Assembly (NCBI GenBank): GCA_023255765.1
Contig: JAGDVT010000031.1
Location: forward strand, 1,454-7,563
Length of the DNA: 6,110 bases
Direction: 5' to 3'
Source: Candidatus Paceibacter sp.
Lineage (GTDB): Bacteria; Patescibacteriota; Minisyncoccia; UBA6257; HR35
Every line of letters begins with the position of its first letter. Within the stretch, counting starts at the first letter, position 1. The notes below the pieces were generated by a model. That model was not told the DNA's origin. It did not search any database and worked only from the letters and a program-made list of their open reading frames with translations. This document shows, one piece after another, positions 1-5,322 of the stretch. Position numbers and translations under genes: made by a program.

Positions 1-46
1 CTTTAAGCTCATTAACTTTTTTAATTAATTCTTCTTGGGAAAGCAT
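1..46 (-). CDS. 5' end of an unidentified gene, cut by the window edge
   Basis: An ATG at 46-44 follows the TAA of the upstream membrane-protein gene (50-48) with a single base between them, and the frame stays open to the window edge. It gives 15 residues, MLSQEELIKKVNELK, a charged, probably helical start typical of a soluble protein. No Shine-Dalgarno sequence is visible upstream, so translation is probably coupled to the preceding gene. It would be the last visible member of the metal-resistance operon. Fifteen residues are too few to identify a family. Confidence 0.6.
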   Translation of the reverse strand, partial: MLSQEELIKKVNELK

Positions 47-47
47 T

Positions 48-560
48 TTAAATAAATTGTAAAATAATTCCAAAAATTATCAAAAGCAAAAGTGTAATGA
101 TAATTCTTTGGAAAAGAATTGTTTTGCCTCTTTTTTGCGAAATCCAACGACTTATATAAGGAGCAATTAAAACCAAAAAACCGCCCAAAATTCCAGCAAG
201 CAATGATTTGTCAATCATAATAACTTGACCATACTTTGGAATTGGAATATAAAAATAAAAATAATGAACAATAAAAGATTTAACTGATAAATATGTTAAA
301 AGAAAGGTTAAAATAATAATCAAAATTTCTTGACCCTTAAAAAATTTCTTTTTGATTAATCTATTGAACCACTCACCGAAAGCAACAGCTAAACCTCCAA
401 TTAAAAGCCCTATAACAATTTTTTTAACTCCAAGCTCATAACCAGCAATAACTAAAACTCCAGCTCCAGCAATACATAAAGGACAATGAGCTGAAGCAAA
501 AAGTGGCAAAAAAGTAAAAATTAAACTCAGAAGAGAGATAATTTTAAGTTTTGATTCCAT
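48..560 (-). CDS. Small polytopic membrane protein with an AHCPLC motif, function unknown
   Basis: The 170-residue product starts with a signal-like hydrophobic stretch (about residues 5-24, ending FASA) followed directly by A24-H25-C26-P27-L28-C29. Further hydrophobic segments lie at about 29-41, 46-63, 77-97, 117-137 and 150-168, so it is an integral membrane protein with 5-6 helices. The CxxC beside a His just after the first helix could bind a soft metal or be redox-active; this is inference from the motif and from the position downstream of a metal-exporting ATPase and a DUF411 protein. The start lies 5 nt past the stop of the DUF411 gene, so the two are co-transcribed and probably coupled. 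I do not recognise the family. The reading frame itself is secure; the role is not. Confidence 0.8.
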   Translation of the reverse strand: MESKLKIISLLSLIFTFLPLFASAHCPLCIAGAGVLVIAGYELGVKKIVIGLLIGGLAVAFGEWFNRLIKKKFFKGQEILIIILTFLLTYLSVKSFIVHYFYFYIPIPKYGQVIMIDKSLLAGILGGFLVLIAPYISRWISQKRGKTILFQRIIITLLLLIIFGIILQFI

Positions 561-565
561 TGTTT

Positions 566-1039
566 TTATAACTCTATAAATATTCCTAAATCTTGACCGT
601 TTTTAACTGAATGAATTTTAAATGGAGCTAACTTGAATCCTGGCATCCCAAGAGAGCCAGATGGCATTTCTGGTAAAGCAACACCTTGAATTTCTGGTTT
701 TTCATTTAAAAGTTTTTCAATTGCTTCAATTGGAATATGGCCTTTAATGAAATAGTTATTCAAAAAAGCTGTATGACAAGACCATAAATTTTCTGGAATG
801 CCGTTTGATTTTTTAATTCCATAAAGTTTATCTTCATCAACATTAACTTTCTTTACTTTAAATCCTCGGCTTTCTAAATAAGTAACATAATTTTCGCAAC
901 AACCACAATTTGGTGTTTTATAAAGAGTTAATTCGCCTCGAGAAATATTTGGTTTATTTTTAGTTTGAAAATAAAAGGTATAACCTGAAATTAAGATAAA
1001 AACTACTGCTCCTAAAATTATTATTTCTTTTTTCATCAT
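566..1039 (-). CDS. DUF411 family metal-binding protein, membrane-anchored
   Basis: The 157-residue product has an N-terminal hydrophobic anchor (about residues 5-23) and a DUF411 domain from about residue 37 to the end. Family hallmarks are present: TPNCGCC (C45, C47, C48) after a thioredoxin-like first strand, SCHTA (C88, H89), GHIP (H101), and the Met-rich stretch with ALPEMPSGS and GMPG (M125, M132). DUF411 proteins commonly neighbour copper and other heavy-metal efflux genes and are thought to bind metal outside the cytoplasm; the fold resembles thioredoxin. The anchor suggests the domain faces outward. Two adjacent ATGs (1039 and 1036) are possible starts, and neither has a Shine-Dalgarno sequence. 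It lies 29 nt after the ATPase stop in the same operon. Family assignment is firm; copper rather than another metal is inferred. Confidence 0.92.
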   Translation of the reverse strand: MMKKEIIILGAVVFILISGYTFYFQTKNKPNISRGELTLYKTPNCGCCENYVTYLESRGFKVKKVNVDEDKLYGIKKSNGIPENLWSCHTAFLNNYFIKGHIPIEAIEKLLNEKPEIQGVALPEMPSGSLGMPGFKLAPFKIHSVKNGQDLGIFIEL

Positions 1040-1068
1040 TTTAATTTTAATTTAATTTCGACTAAATT

Positions 1069-2532
1069 TCAAATCTTTTTAAGAAAAATTGCATTTAAAG
1101 AAACAATTATTGTTGAAAGACTCATAAAAATTGCTGCTACAGCTGGAGGAATATTTGTTAAAGCTGCCAAGGGAAGCATAAAAATGTTATAACCTGTTGC
1201 CCAAAAAAGATTTTGGATCATTTTTTGATAAATTGCTTTTGAAAGTTTAATTAAACTGACGATATCTCTTGGATCAGTTCTTACTAAAATTATACCCGAA
1301 GATTCAATGGCAACATTTGTTCCTGTACCAATAGCAACACCAACATCTGCTTGCATTAATGCTGGAGCATCATTAATTCCATCACCGACCATCATTACTT
1401 TAAGGCCTCTTTTTTGAAGCTCTTTTACTTTCTCAACTTTTTCCTGAGGTAAAATTTCAGCAAAATACTCATCAATTTTTAGTTCTTTAGCAACTCTTTC
1501 GGCGACTTCTTTTTTATCGCCGGTTATCATCATTACTTTTATTCCAAGTTTATGTAACTTATCAACTGCTTCTTTAGCTTCTTCTCTAATTTCATCTTCA
1601 AGTTCAATTGCTCCCAAAATTTTTCCATCACTAATCAAATAAACACCTTCAATATTGCGAACGTCGGACGTCCGCAGATTAAGTTCTTTAAGTAAGTTTG
1701 GGCCGCCTAAAAAGTATGTTTTTTGATCTATTTCTCCTTTAATGCCAAGTCCGGTTAAATTTTCAAAATTTTTCAATTCTAAAATTTGGATGTTTCTCTT
1801 TTTAGCTTCCTCTAAAATTCCTTGAGCTATAAAATGTTGCGAATACTGATTTAAAGAAGCTGCAATTTGTAAAATTTTATTTTCATCTAGCTCTGAAAAA
1901 GAAATAATCTTTTTAACTTTGAATTTACCTTTTGTCAGTGTTCCTGTTTTATCAAATAAAACAACATCTATTTTTCTTGCAAGTTCAAGCTGAAGTCTAT
2001 TTCTAATTAAAAAGCCATGATGAACTGCTAAAGCTGTTGAAATCGCAACTACAAGTGGAACTGCAAGTCCTAAAGCATGGGGACAAGCGATAATTAAAAC
2101 TGTGACTAATCTTTCTAAAGCGAAAGCAATGTCTTTCTGGAATAAAAACCATATAAGAAAACTTAAAGAGCCAACTCCAATGGCTATAAAAGTTAAATAT
2201 TTAGCAAAAATATCTGCTAAAATTTGAAGCTTTGATTTGGATTTTTGAGCCTCTAAAATTAATCTTTTAATTCCTGCTAAAAATGTTTCTTCACCAATTT
2301 TTGTAACTTTTACTTTTAAAACTCCATCTCCATTAATTGTTCCAGCAATAACTTCAGAGCCAATTTCTTTAAGAACTGGTTTTGATTCACCAGTTACCAT
2401 ACTTTCGTTAACTTCTGATTTTCCTTTAATAACAATACCATCAGCAGGTATTTTAGCTCCAGGACGTACAAGAACAATATCGTTTATTTTAAGTTCTTCA
2501 AGGGGGACTAATTTAGTTACGAAGTCTTGCAA
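1069..2532 (-). CDS. copB: CPH-type P1B metal-transporting ATPase (CopB-like), lacking its N-terminal membrane region
   Basis: P-type ATPases of this group use ATP to export copper or related metals. Seen here, numbered from the TTG at 2532: actuator domain with TGES (47-50); a helix pair around 107-170 holding the metal-site motif CPH (150-152), which marks the CopB-like P1B-3 group; phosphorylation motif DKTGT (D194); nucleotide-domain SQHFIA (H233 kept, but Phe replaces the usual Pro of the HP motif) and GLGIKG (261-266); TGDK (337-340); GDGINDAP (383-390); and two last helices with ATGYN (445-449) and MSLST (470-474). Usual members are about 650-750 residues. The first four helices and N-terminal metal-binding region are absent, and the sequence begins inside the actuator domain. 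No ATG start exists near the beginning; TTG 2532 is only the first table start after an in-frame TAG at 2569-2571. Residues 286-292 come from a palindromic insert. It may be a decayed gene, the downstream part of an interrupted one, or a hybrid protein. Confidence 0.85.
   Translation of the reverse strand: MQDFVTKLVPLEELKINDIVLVRPGAKIPADGIVIKGKSEVNESMVTGESKPVLKEIGSEVIAGTINGDGVLKVKVTKIGEETFLAGIKRLILEAQKSKSKLQILADIFAKYLTFIAIGVGSLSFLIWFLFQKDIAFALERLVTVLIIACPHALGLAVPLVVAISTALAVHHGFLIRNRLQLELARKIDVVLFDKTGTLTKGKFKVKKIISFSELDENKILQIAASLNQYSQHFIAQGILEEAKKRNIQILELKNFENLTGLGIKGEIDQKTYFLGGPNLLKELNLRTSDVRNIEGVYLISDGKILGAIELEDEIREEAKEAVDKLHKLGIKVMMITGDKKEVAERVAKELKIDEYFAEILPQEKVEKVKELQKRGLKVMMVGDGINDAPALMQADVGVAIGTGTNVAIESSGIILVRTDPRDIVSLIKLSKAIYQKMIQNLFWATGYNIFMLPLAALTNIPPAVAAIFMSLSTIIVSLNAIFLKKI
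1656..1676. repeat. GC-rich palindrome inside the ATPase gene (copy 1)
   Basis: On the plus strand TGCGAACGTC (1656-1665) and GACGTCCGCA (1667-1676) flank one central G, forming a 10-bp inverted repeat with one mismatch, which is a G-U pair in the mRNA. On the coding strand the first 17 bases from 1677 leftwards, CTGCGGACGTCCGACGT, are identical to copy 2 in the CapA-like gene. It encodes LRTSDVR in the nucleotide-binding domain. Confidence 0.9.
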
Positions 2533-2544
2533 ACTTTCACTTTT

Positions 2545-2688
2545 CGCGAACTGTCGCGAACTATCACGCTAACTATTGCGAACATTTTTATCCGCGAACT
2601 TTCGCGAACTATCACGCGAACTATTGCGAACATTTTTATCCGCGAACTTTTGCAAACTATCACGCGAGCTATTGCAAACATCATTGTT
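2545..2688. repeat. Three tandem copies of a 48-bp unit
   Basis: Copies run 2545-2592, 2593-2640 and 2641-2688. The first two differ at only a few bases; the third is more diverged, especially at its right end. Each unit contains several CGCGAACT motifs and the palindrome core TTCGCGAA (or near variants), plus an AT spacer ACATTTTTATC. The unit is 16 codons long and reads DKNVRNSSRDSSRKFA on the minus strand. It is much richer in CG dinucleotides than the surrounding genes. Confidence 0.93.
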
Positions 2689-2820
2689 CGTATTAGTTCG
2701 CGTGTTGTTCGCATTAGTTAGCGGTAAATTGTTCGCATTAGTTCGCGTCTTGTTAGCGTCAGTTCGCGGATCTTTCGCATTAGTTAGCGTATCGTTCGCG
2801 TCAGTTAGCGGAGTCTTCAT
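2569..2820 (-). CDS. Repeat-encoded low-complexity ORF coupled to the repressor and in frame with the ATPase
   Basis: The ATG (2820-2818) overlaps the TGA of the repressor gene as ATGA, the classic arrangement for coupled translation. The 83-residue product is wholly repetitive: six heptads of the type LTNANNT/RTDANKT, rich in Asn and Thr, followed by two 16-residue units close to DKNVRNSSRDSSRKFA and the start of a third, which ends at TAG 2569-2571. In the other copies the codon at that position is Ser (TCG or AGC-TCG context), so one base change creates the stop. Beyond the TAG the same frame continues without interruption into the ATPase (about 583 residues in all). This may therefore be the true N-terminus of a now-disrupted ATPase gene. 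There are no hydrophobic segments and no known domain. It could equally be an untranslated repeat; the start context and codon-sized units favour past or present translation. Confidence 0.4.
   Translation of the reverse strand: MKTPLTDANDTLTNAKDPRTDANKTRTNANNLPLTNANNTRTNTNNDVCNSSRDSLQKFADKNVRNSSRDSSRKFADKNVRNS
2686..2817. repeat. Six tandem units of 21 bp (one of 24 bp), in inverted motif orientation
   Basis: Units begin at about 2686, 2707, 2731, 2752, 2773 and 2794. Each holds two half-motifs of the type GTTCGCATT and AGTTCGCG, with a common variant AGTTAGCG. On the plus strand the core reads AGTTCGCG, the reverse complement of the CGCGAACT core in the adjoining 48-bp array, so the two arrays are oppositely oriented versions of one motif. 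The 24-bp unit carries an extra 3 bp, keeping the minus-strand reading frame. The encoded peptide is a degenerate heptad rich in Thr, Asn and Ala. Confidence 0.9.
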
Positions 2821-3086
2821 TTTCTCTTTGCTAATTTAAAAATTTTAATTAATTCCCCGACTGCTTTTTGTTCTTTTTTATTTCGAAATTGATCTTTAAC
2901 GTGGGTCTTTAAATGATTTTCTAAAACCAAATCTTCAATTCCTGATAAAGCATTTTTTATTGCCATCGATTGAACCAAAATATCAATACAATATTTATCA
3001 CTTTCAATCATTTTTTTGAGGCCTTCTATTTGTCCCTTTATAATATTTAACCTCTTTAAAATTTTCTTTTTTATCATATTTTCCAT
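2817..3086 (-). CDS. csoR: CsoR/RcnR-family metal-sensing transcriptional repressor
   Basis: The 89-residue product matches the DUF156 family of all-helical tetrameric repressors: RLNIIKGQIEGLKKMI in helix 1, YC(33)IDILVQSMAIKNAL in helix 2, and LENH(58)LKTH(62)V in the metal-site segment. Metal binding to the Cys-His-x3-Cys/His site releases DNA. Classical copper sensors have Cys at the last position; here it is His62, and C33 is the only Cys in the protein, giving a C-H-H set like the nickel/cobalt sensor RcnR. The operator upstream and the CPH ATPase downstream still point to a copper-type circuit, so metal identity is open. The first ATG (3086) directly follows the promoter; Met4 is an alternative start. 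The stop overlaps the ATG of the repeat ORF. The symbol is by family and context. Confidence 0.9.
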   Translation of the reverse strand: MENMIKKKILKRLNIIKGQIEGLKKMIESDKYCIDILVQSMAIKNALSGIEDLVLENHLKTHVKDQFRNKKEQKAVGELIKIFKLAKRK

Positions 3087-3093
3087 AAACTAT

Positions 3094-3122
3094 ATTATAC
3101 CCCATAAGGGTATTTTCTGCAA
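3094..3122 (-). promoter_or_regulatory. Sigma70-type promoter of the metal-resistance operon
   Basis: On the minus strand TTGCAG (3122-3117) is followed, after exactly 17 nt, by a perfect TATAAT (3099-3094). The repressor ATG begins 8 nt past the -10, about where transcription would start, implying a leaderless or nearly leaderless mRNA. Confidence 0.8.
3097..3113. promoter_or_regulatory. CsoR-type operator (inverted repeat)
   Basis: On the coding strand the arms are ATACCC and GGGTAT, perfectly complementary, separated by 5 nt (TTATG). GC tracts flanked by TA at this spacing match the known CsoR operator style. It lies between the -35 and -10 hexamers and overlaps the -10, so bound repressor would block RNA polymerase. 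It indicates autoregulation of the repressor operon. Confidence 0.8.
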
Positions 3123-3179
3123 ATAAATAACTTTTGAAAAATATTTACTATCTATAATTAAGACTGATATTCTAAATTT

Positions 3180-3722
3180 TTATTCTAGAAATTTAAACCT
3201 TTGAACTAATTTTGTTTGTCTCCAAAACTTACCTAAACCTAAATAACTACCTGAATCTGATAAACATAAAACAGCCATTACAAGAATATTTACAAGAATA
3301 TAAATTATATGTTCATCAATTAAAGGATTATGCTGTGGCGGTAAAAATCCGGCCAAATACATTAAAGCAAGCATAAGACTACCAAAAAGGGTTGAGAGTT
3401 TCATAAATATTCCAAGCAAAAGTCCTAAGCCGACACCCAAAAGACCTAACATAAAAAGCCAATCAACCAAAGGATTGCCTCCTAAAGATCTAAAAAATTC
3501 TGCGAAAGGGCCTTTTACAGCAAATTTTAAGAAACCAAAAGTTGGCGATCCTCCATAAAGCCAAGCATCTTTACAAAAATAATTTACGAACCCCGTTTTT
3601 AAATCCCGACAAGTTGGAAATCCTAAACCTAAAAGTTTATCAAAAAACGCCCAAAGGAAAATAAAACCCAAAGATATTCTCAAAATGCCCAATTTTATTT
3701 GTAATTCTTTTCTTATCTCCAT
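3180..3722 (-). CDS. DoxX-family integral membrane protein
   Basis: The 180-residue product has four hydrophobic segments at about 9-33, 84-107, 109-127 and 137-155, with an extracytoplasmic-type loop between the first two containing C38 and C50. Features fitting the DoxX/DoxD-like family are the first-helix LRISLGFIFLWAFFDKLLG, the GGSPTFGFL loop, the second-helix DWLFMLGLLGVGLGLLLGI, and NPLIDEHIIY before the last helix. DoxD subunits take part in thiosulfate:quinone oxidation in some archaea, while most bacterial relatives have no proven reaction, so a general redox or membrane role is all that can be said. It has its own transcription unit between the csoR promoter and an upstream terminator-like hairpin. 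No Shine-Dalgarno sequence precedes the ATG; TAAAAT about 8 nt upstream could be a -10, but no convincing -35 is seen. Confidence 0.82.
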   Translation of the reverse strand: MEIRKELQIKLGILRISLGFIFLWAFFDKLLGLGFPTCRDLKTGFVNYFCKDAWLYGGSPTFGFLKFAVKGPFAEFFRSLGGNPLVDWLFMLGLLGVGLGLLLGIFMKLSTLFGSLMLALMYLAGFLPPQHNPLIDEHIIYILVNILVMAVLCLSDSGSYLGLGKFWRQTKLVQRFKFLE

Positions 3723-3794
3723 TAAATTTTATTTTAATTAATTTCGATATCTTATTTATATTTTATTAAAAAAAATTTATCAAAAATAAACAAT

Positions 3795-3826
3795 AAGGGG
3801 CCCCGGATTTAAGGTGACCCCTTTTT
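3795..3826. terminator. Terminator-like hairpin
   Basis: AAGGGG (3795-3800) pairs with CCCCTT (3818-3823), and an inner CC (3801-3802) can pair with GG (3813-3814). On the plus strand a T run (3822-3826) follows; on the minus strand the exit is T-rich but broken. It sits about 30 bp downstream of the small minus-strand gene ending at 3855, so it probably ends that transcript and separates it from the DoxX gene. Confidence 0.6.
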
Positions 3827-3854
3827 CTATTAATTATTTTTAATATTTTTACAT

Positions 3855-4145
3855 TTACATATACTCCTCTACCCTTTCTACTTTCCATAACCTACCATTT
3901 TTAGTACCATTAATACCTAAGCTCGTACACTTTACTTTAAACTTCTTTAACCTATTAAAATAATAAATTAAATTTTGTATCGATAAATTGATACCATAGT
4001 ACCTCAATCTTCTCTGTATCTCTTCTGGTAACATTGGATATGCTCCTACACCATACTTATCTTCTGCTAAAATCTCTTCTAATACTTTTTCGATACAATC
4101 TACAATTATATCTCTACGTAACCATCTCACAGGGGGCAAATTCAT
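3855..4145 (-). CDS. Small hypothetical protein, possibly a winged-helix type DNA-binding protein
   Basis: I choose the ATG at 4145-4143 (96 residues) because GAGGTGG lies 5 nt upstream, an excellent Shine-Dalgarno site. An in-frame ATG at 4178 would add 11 residues but sits right at the predicted transcription start. The product is basic and mostly helical: residues 1-35 carry RWLRRDIIVDCIEKVLEEIL; about 38-70 (LPEEIQRRLRYYGINLSIQN then LIYYFNRLKKF) resembles a helix-turn-helix; and the C-terminal part with GTKNGRLWKVE could form a beta wing. That reading is inference from pattern; I do not recognise a family. It has its own strong promoter and a following hairpin, so it is monocistronic. 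Its Shine-Dalgarno usage differs from the neighbouring genes, which mostly lack one. Confidence 0.75.
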   Translation of the reverse strand: MNLPPVRWLRRDIIVDCIEKVLEEILAEDKYGVGAYPMLPEEIQRRLRYYGINLSIQNLIYYFNRLKKFKVKCTSLGINGTKNGRLWKVERVEEYM

Positions 4146-4150
4146 TGCCC

Positions 4151-4157
4151 CCACCTC
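4151..4157 (-). promoter_or_regulatory. Shine-Dalgarno site that decides the start at 4145
   Basis: GAGGTGG on the minus strand with 5 nt (GGGCA) to the ATG. If the upstream ATG at 4178 were used, this sequence would be coding (within EVGA). Confidence 0.8.
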
Positions 4158-4184
4158 TCTTTTTTTAAAAGTGTGCATCTTTCA

Positions 4185-4213
4185 ATTGTAATGAATTTTA
4201 TTTTATTTGTCAA
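4185..4213 (-). promoter_or_regulatory. Strong sigma70-type promoter of the small gene at 3855-4145
   Basis: A perfect TTGACA (4213-4208, minus strand) is followed after exactly 17 nt by TACAAT (4190-4185). Transcription should start near 4178, giving a leader of about 33 nt carrying the GAGGTGG site before the ATG at 4145. The -35 lies only 4 bp past the stop codon of the CapA-like gene. Confidence 0.85.
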
Positions 4214-4216
4214 TAG

Positions 4217-5308
4217 TTAAATTTTTACTTCTATTTTATTATTTTCAGTATATATTCTATCTTTAAATATGCTTTCTCTTTTTATAACCTCAATTATCCA
4301 ATTAATTTCTTCTTTTTTGCAATAATTAAGCCTAAGTTTTTTAATCCTAAAAGGTAATAGTTTAAATGAAGTCAATCTTTTATTTTCTAAATCAAATTCA
4401 ACCAAATATCCTAGAACTAAATAACTTCTAAATTCTTCGTATCCCCCAATTCCTTCATAATCATTTATAAAATCACCTGTTCCATAAACAATTAATTTAT
4501 CTTTGTAGATTTCAAATCCTTTAAAGTGGTGGGATGAATGACCAAAAAATAAATCAACCCCTGAATCAATTAAATTATGGGCAAAATATTTTTCTTCATT
4601 AGAAATTTCATATCCCCAATTAGGCCCCCAATGTATATTAAAAATAATCAAACCATTATTTTTATATTTTTCAATTCTGCAGACGTCGGACGTCCGCAGG
4701 TTTTTTATTAAATTAACTCCTGGTTTATTTTCTTTTGCTTGCCAACTTAAAGGTACTCCACTTGATATGTGAGCACATCCTAAAATTATTATTGGAAAAT
4801 CACCAAAATTCAAAATTAAAGCCTTTTTTGCTTCTTCAATATTTTCTCCTGCTCCTACAAAAAGTATGTTATTATTTTTTAATGTTTGAATAGTTTCTAA
4901 TAAACCTTTTTCTTTATAGTCTAAGATATGATTGTTTGCTAAATTTAAAACTAAAGTTCTTTGTCTATCTTTAATAAGAATTTTTAAAACTTCAATATTT
5001 TTAGGATTCATCCTATAGTTAATTCCTTTTGGTTCATATTCTTCATTAGTAGTAATAGATGTTTCTAAATTCATAATTAACAAATCTGGCGCTTCTTTTT
5101 CTAATTCATTTAAAAAATCTCCCCAAATATAATCCCAAGAAACTGGATAATTTATTCTACCATTTATTTCTTCTGCAAATTTAACATAATCTCTGGCATC
5201 TTTAACAAAGGGTTCGTAGATTCTAGAATTACAAGGATAAGGTAAAATCTGATCGATCCCTCTACCTAACATAACATCGCCACAAAAAAATATTTTTATT
5301 TTATTCAT
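4217..5308 (-). CDS. CapA-family (PGA synthesis-like) metallophosphatase-fold protein
   Basis: The 363-residue product matches the CapA family, whose founding members take part in poly-gamma-glutamate capsule making or export and which has a calcineurin-like metal-binding fold. Motifs in order: GDVMLGR (10-16), NLE (80-82), NLANNHILDY (122-131), GCAH (177-180), HWG (226-228), GHSSHH (256-261) and YGTGDFINDY (275-284). These supply the expected metal-binding Asp, Glu, Asn and His residues. No signal peptide or membrane helix is seen, unlike many family members, so it may act in the cytoplasm or leave another way. No other capsule genes are visible, and the actual substrate is unknown. Residues 204-210 (LRTSDVC) come from a palindromic insert lying between KPGVNL and the strand LIIFNIHWG. 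The start lacks a Shine-Dalgarno sequence; a TAAAAT lies 8 nt upstream of the ATG. Confidence 0.9.
   Translation of the reverse strand: MNKIKIFFCGDVMLGRGIDQILPYPCNSRIYEPFVKDARDYVKFAEEINGRINYPVSWDYIWGDFLNELEKEAPDLLIMNLETSITTNEEYEPKGINYRMNPKNIEVLKILIKDRQRTLVLNLANNHILDYKEKGLLETIQTLKNNNILFVGAGENIEEAKKALILNFGDFPIIILGCAHISSGVPLSWQAKENKPGVNLIKNLRTSDVCRIEKYKNNGLIIFNIHWGPNWGYEISNEEKYFAHNLIDSGVDLFFGHSSHHFKGFEIYKDKLIVYGTGDFINDYEGIGGYEEFRSYLVLGYLVEFDLENKRLTSFKLLPFRIKKLRLNYCKKEEINWIIEVIKRESIFKDRIYTENNKIEVKI
4677..4699. repeat. GC-rich palindrome inside the CapA-like gene (copy 2)
   Basis: On the plus strand CTGCAGACGTC (4677-4687) and GACGTCCGCAG (4689-4699) flank one central G: an 11-bp inverted repeat with one mismatch that is a G-U pair in the mRNA. 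It encodes LRTSDVC in the same reading phase as copy 1 and stands out from the AT-rich gene around it. Confidence 0.9.
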
Positions 5309-5322
5309 TTTTTAAAATTTTA

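Noticed and set aside
1069..1071. Recoding of TGA (as in Gracilibacteria or Absconditabacteria)
   Set aside because: Reading through the ATPase or repressor TGA adds no family-like sequence, and the ATPase ends where homologues usually end. TGA is taken as stop.
2545..2817. CRISPR array
   Set aside because: There are no unique spacers between fixed repeats, units are contiguous and degenerate, and no cas genes are present.
2527..2839. Open frames on the plus strand (2527-2721, 2576-2839) and a second minus frame (2517-2714) across the array
   Set aside because: They are openings caused by the stop-poor repeats, with no ribosome site, promoter or recognisable product.
3123..3179. Gene or terminator between the csoR promoter and the DoxX stop
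   Set aside because: Only AT-rich sequence with no hairpin followed by T residues and no open frame of note.
4146..4178. Start of the small gene at ATG 4178 (107 residues)
   Set aside because: It lies 6 nt from the -10 at the expected transcription start, whereas ATG 4145 has a well-placed GAGGTGG.
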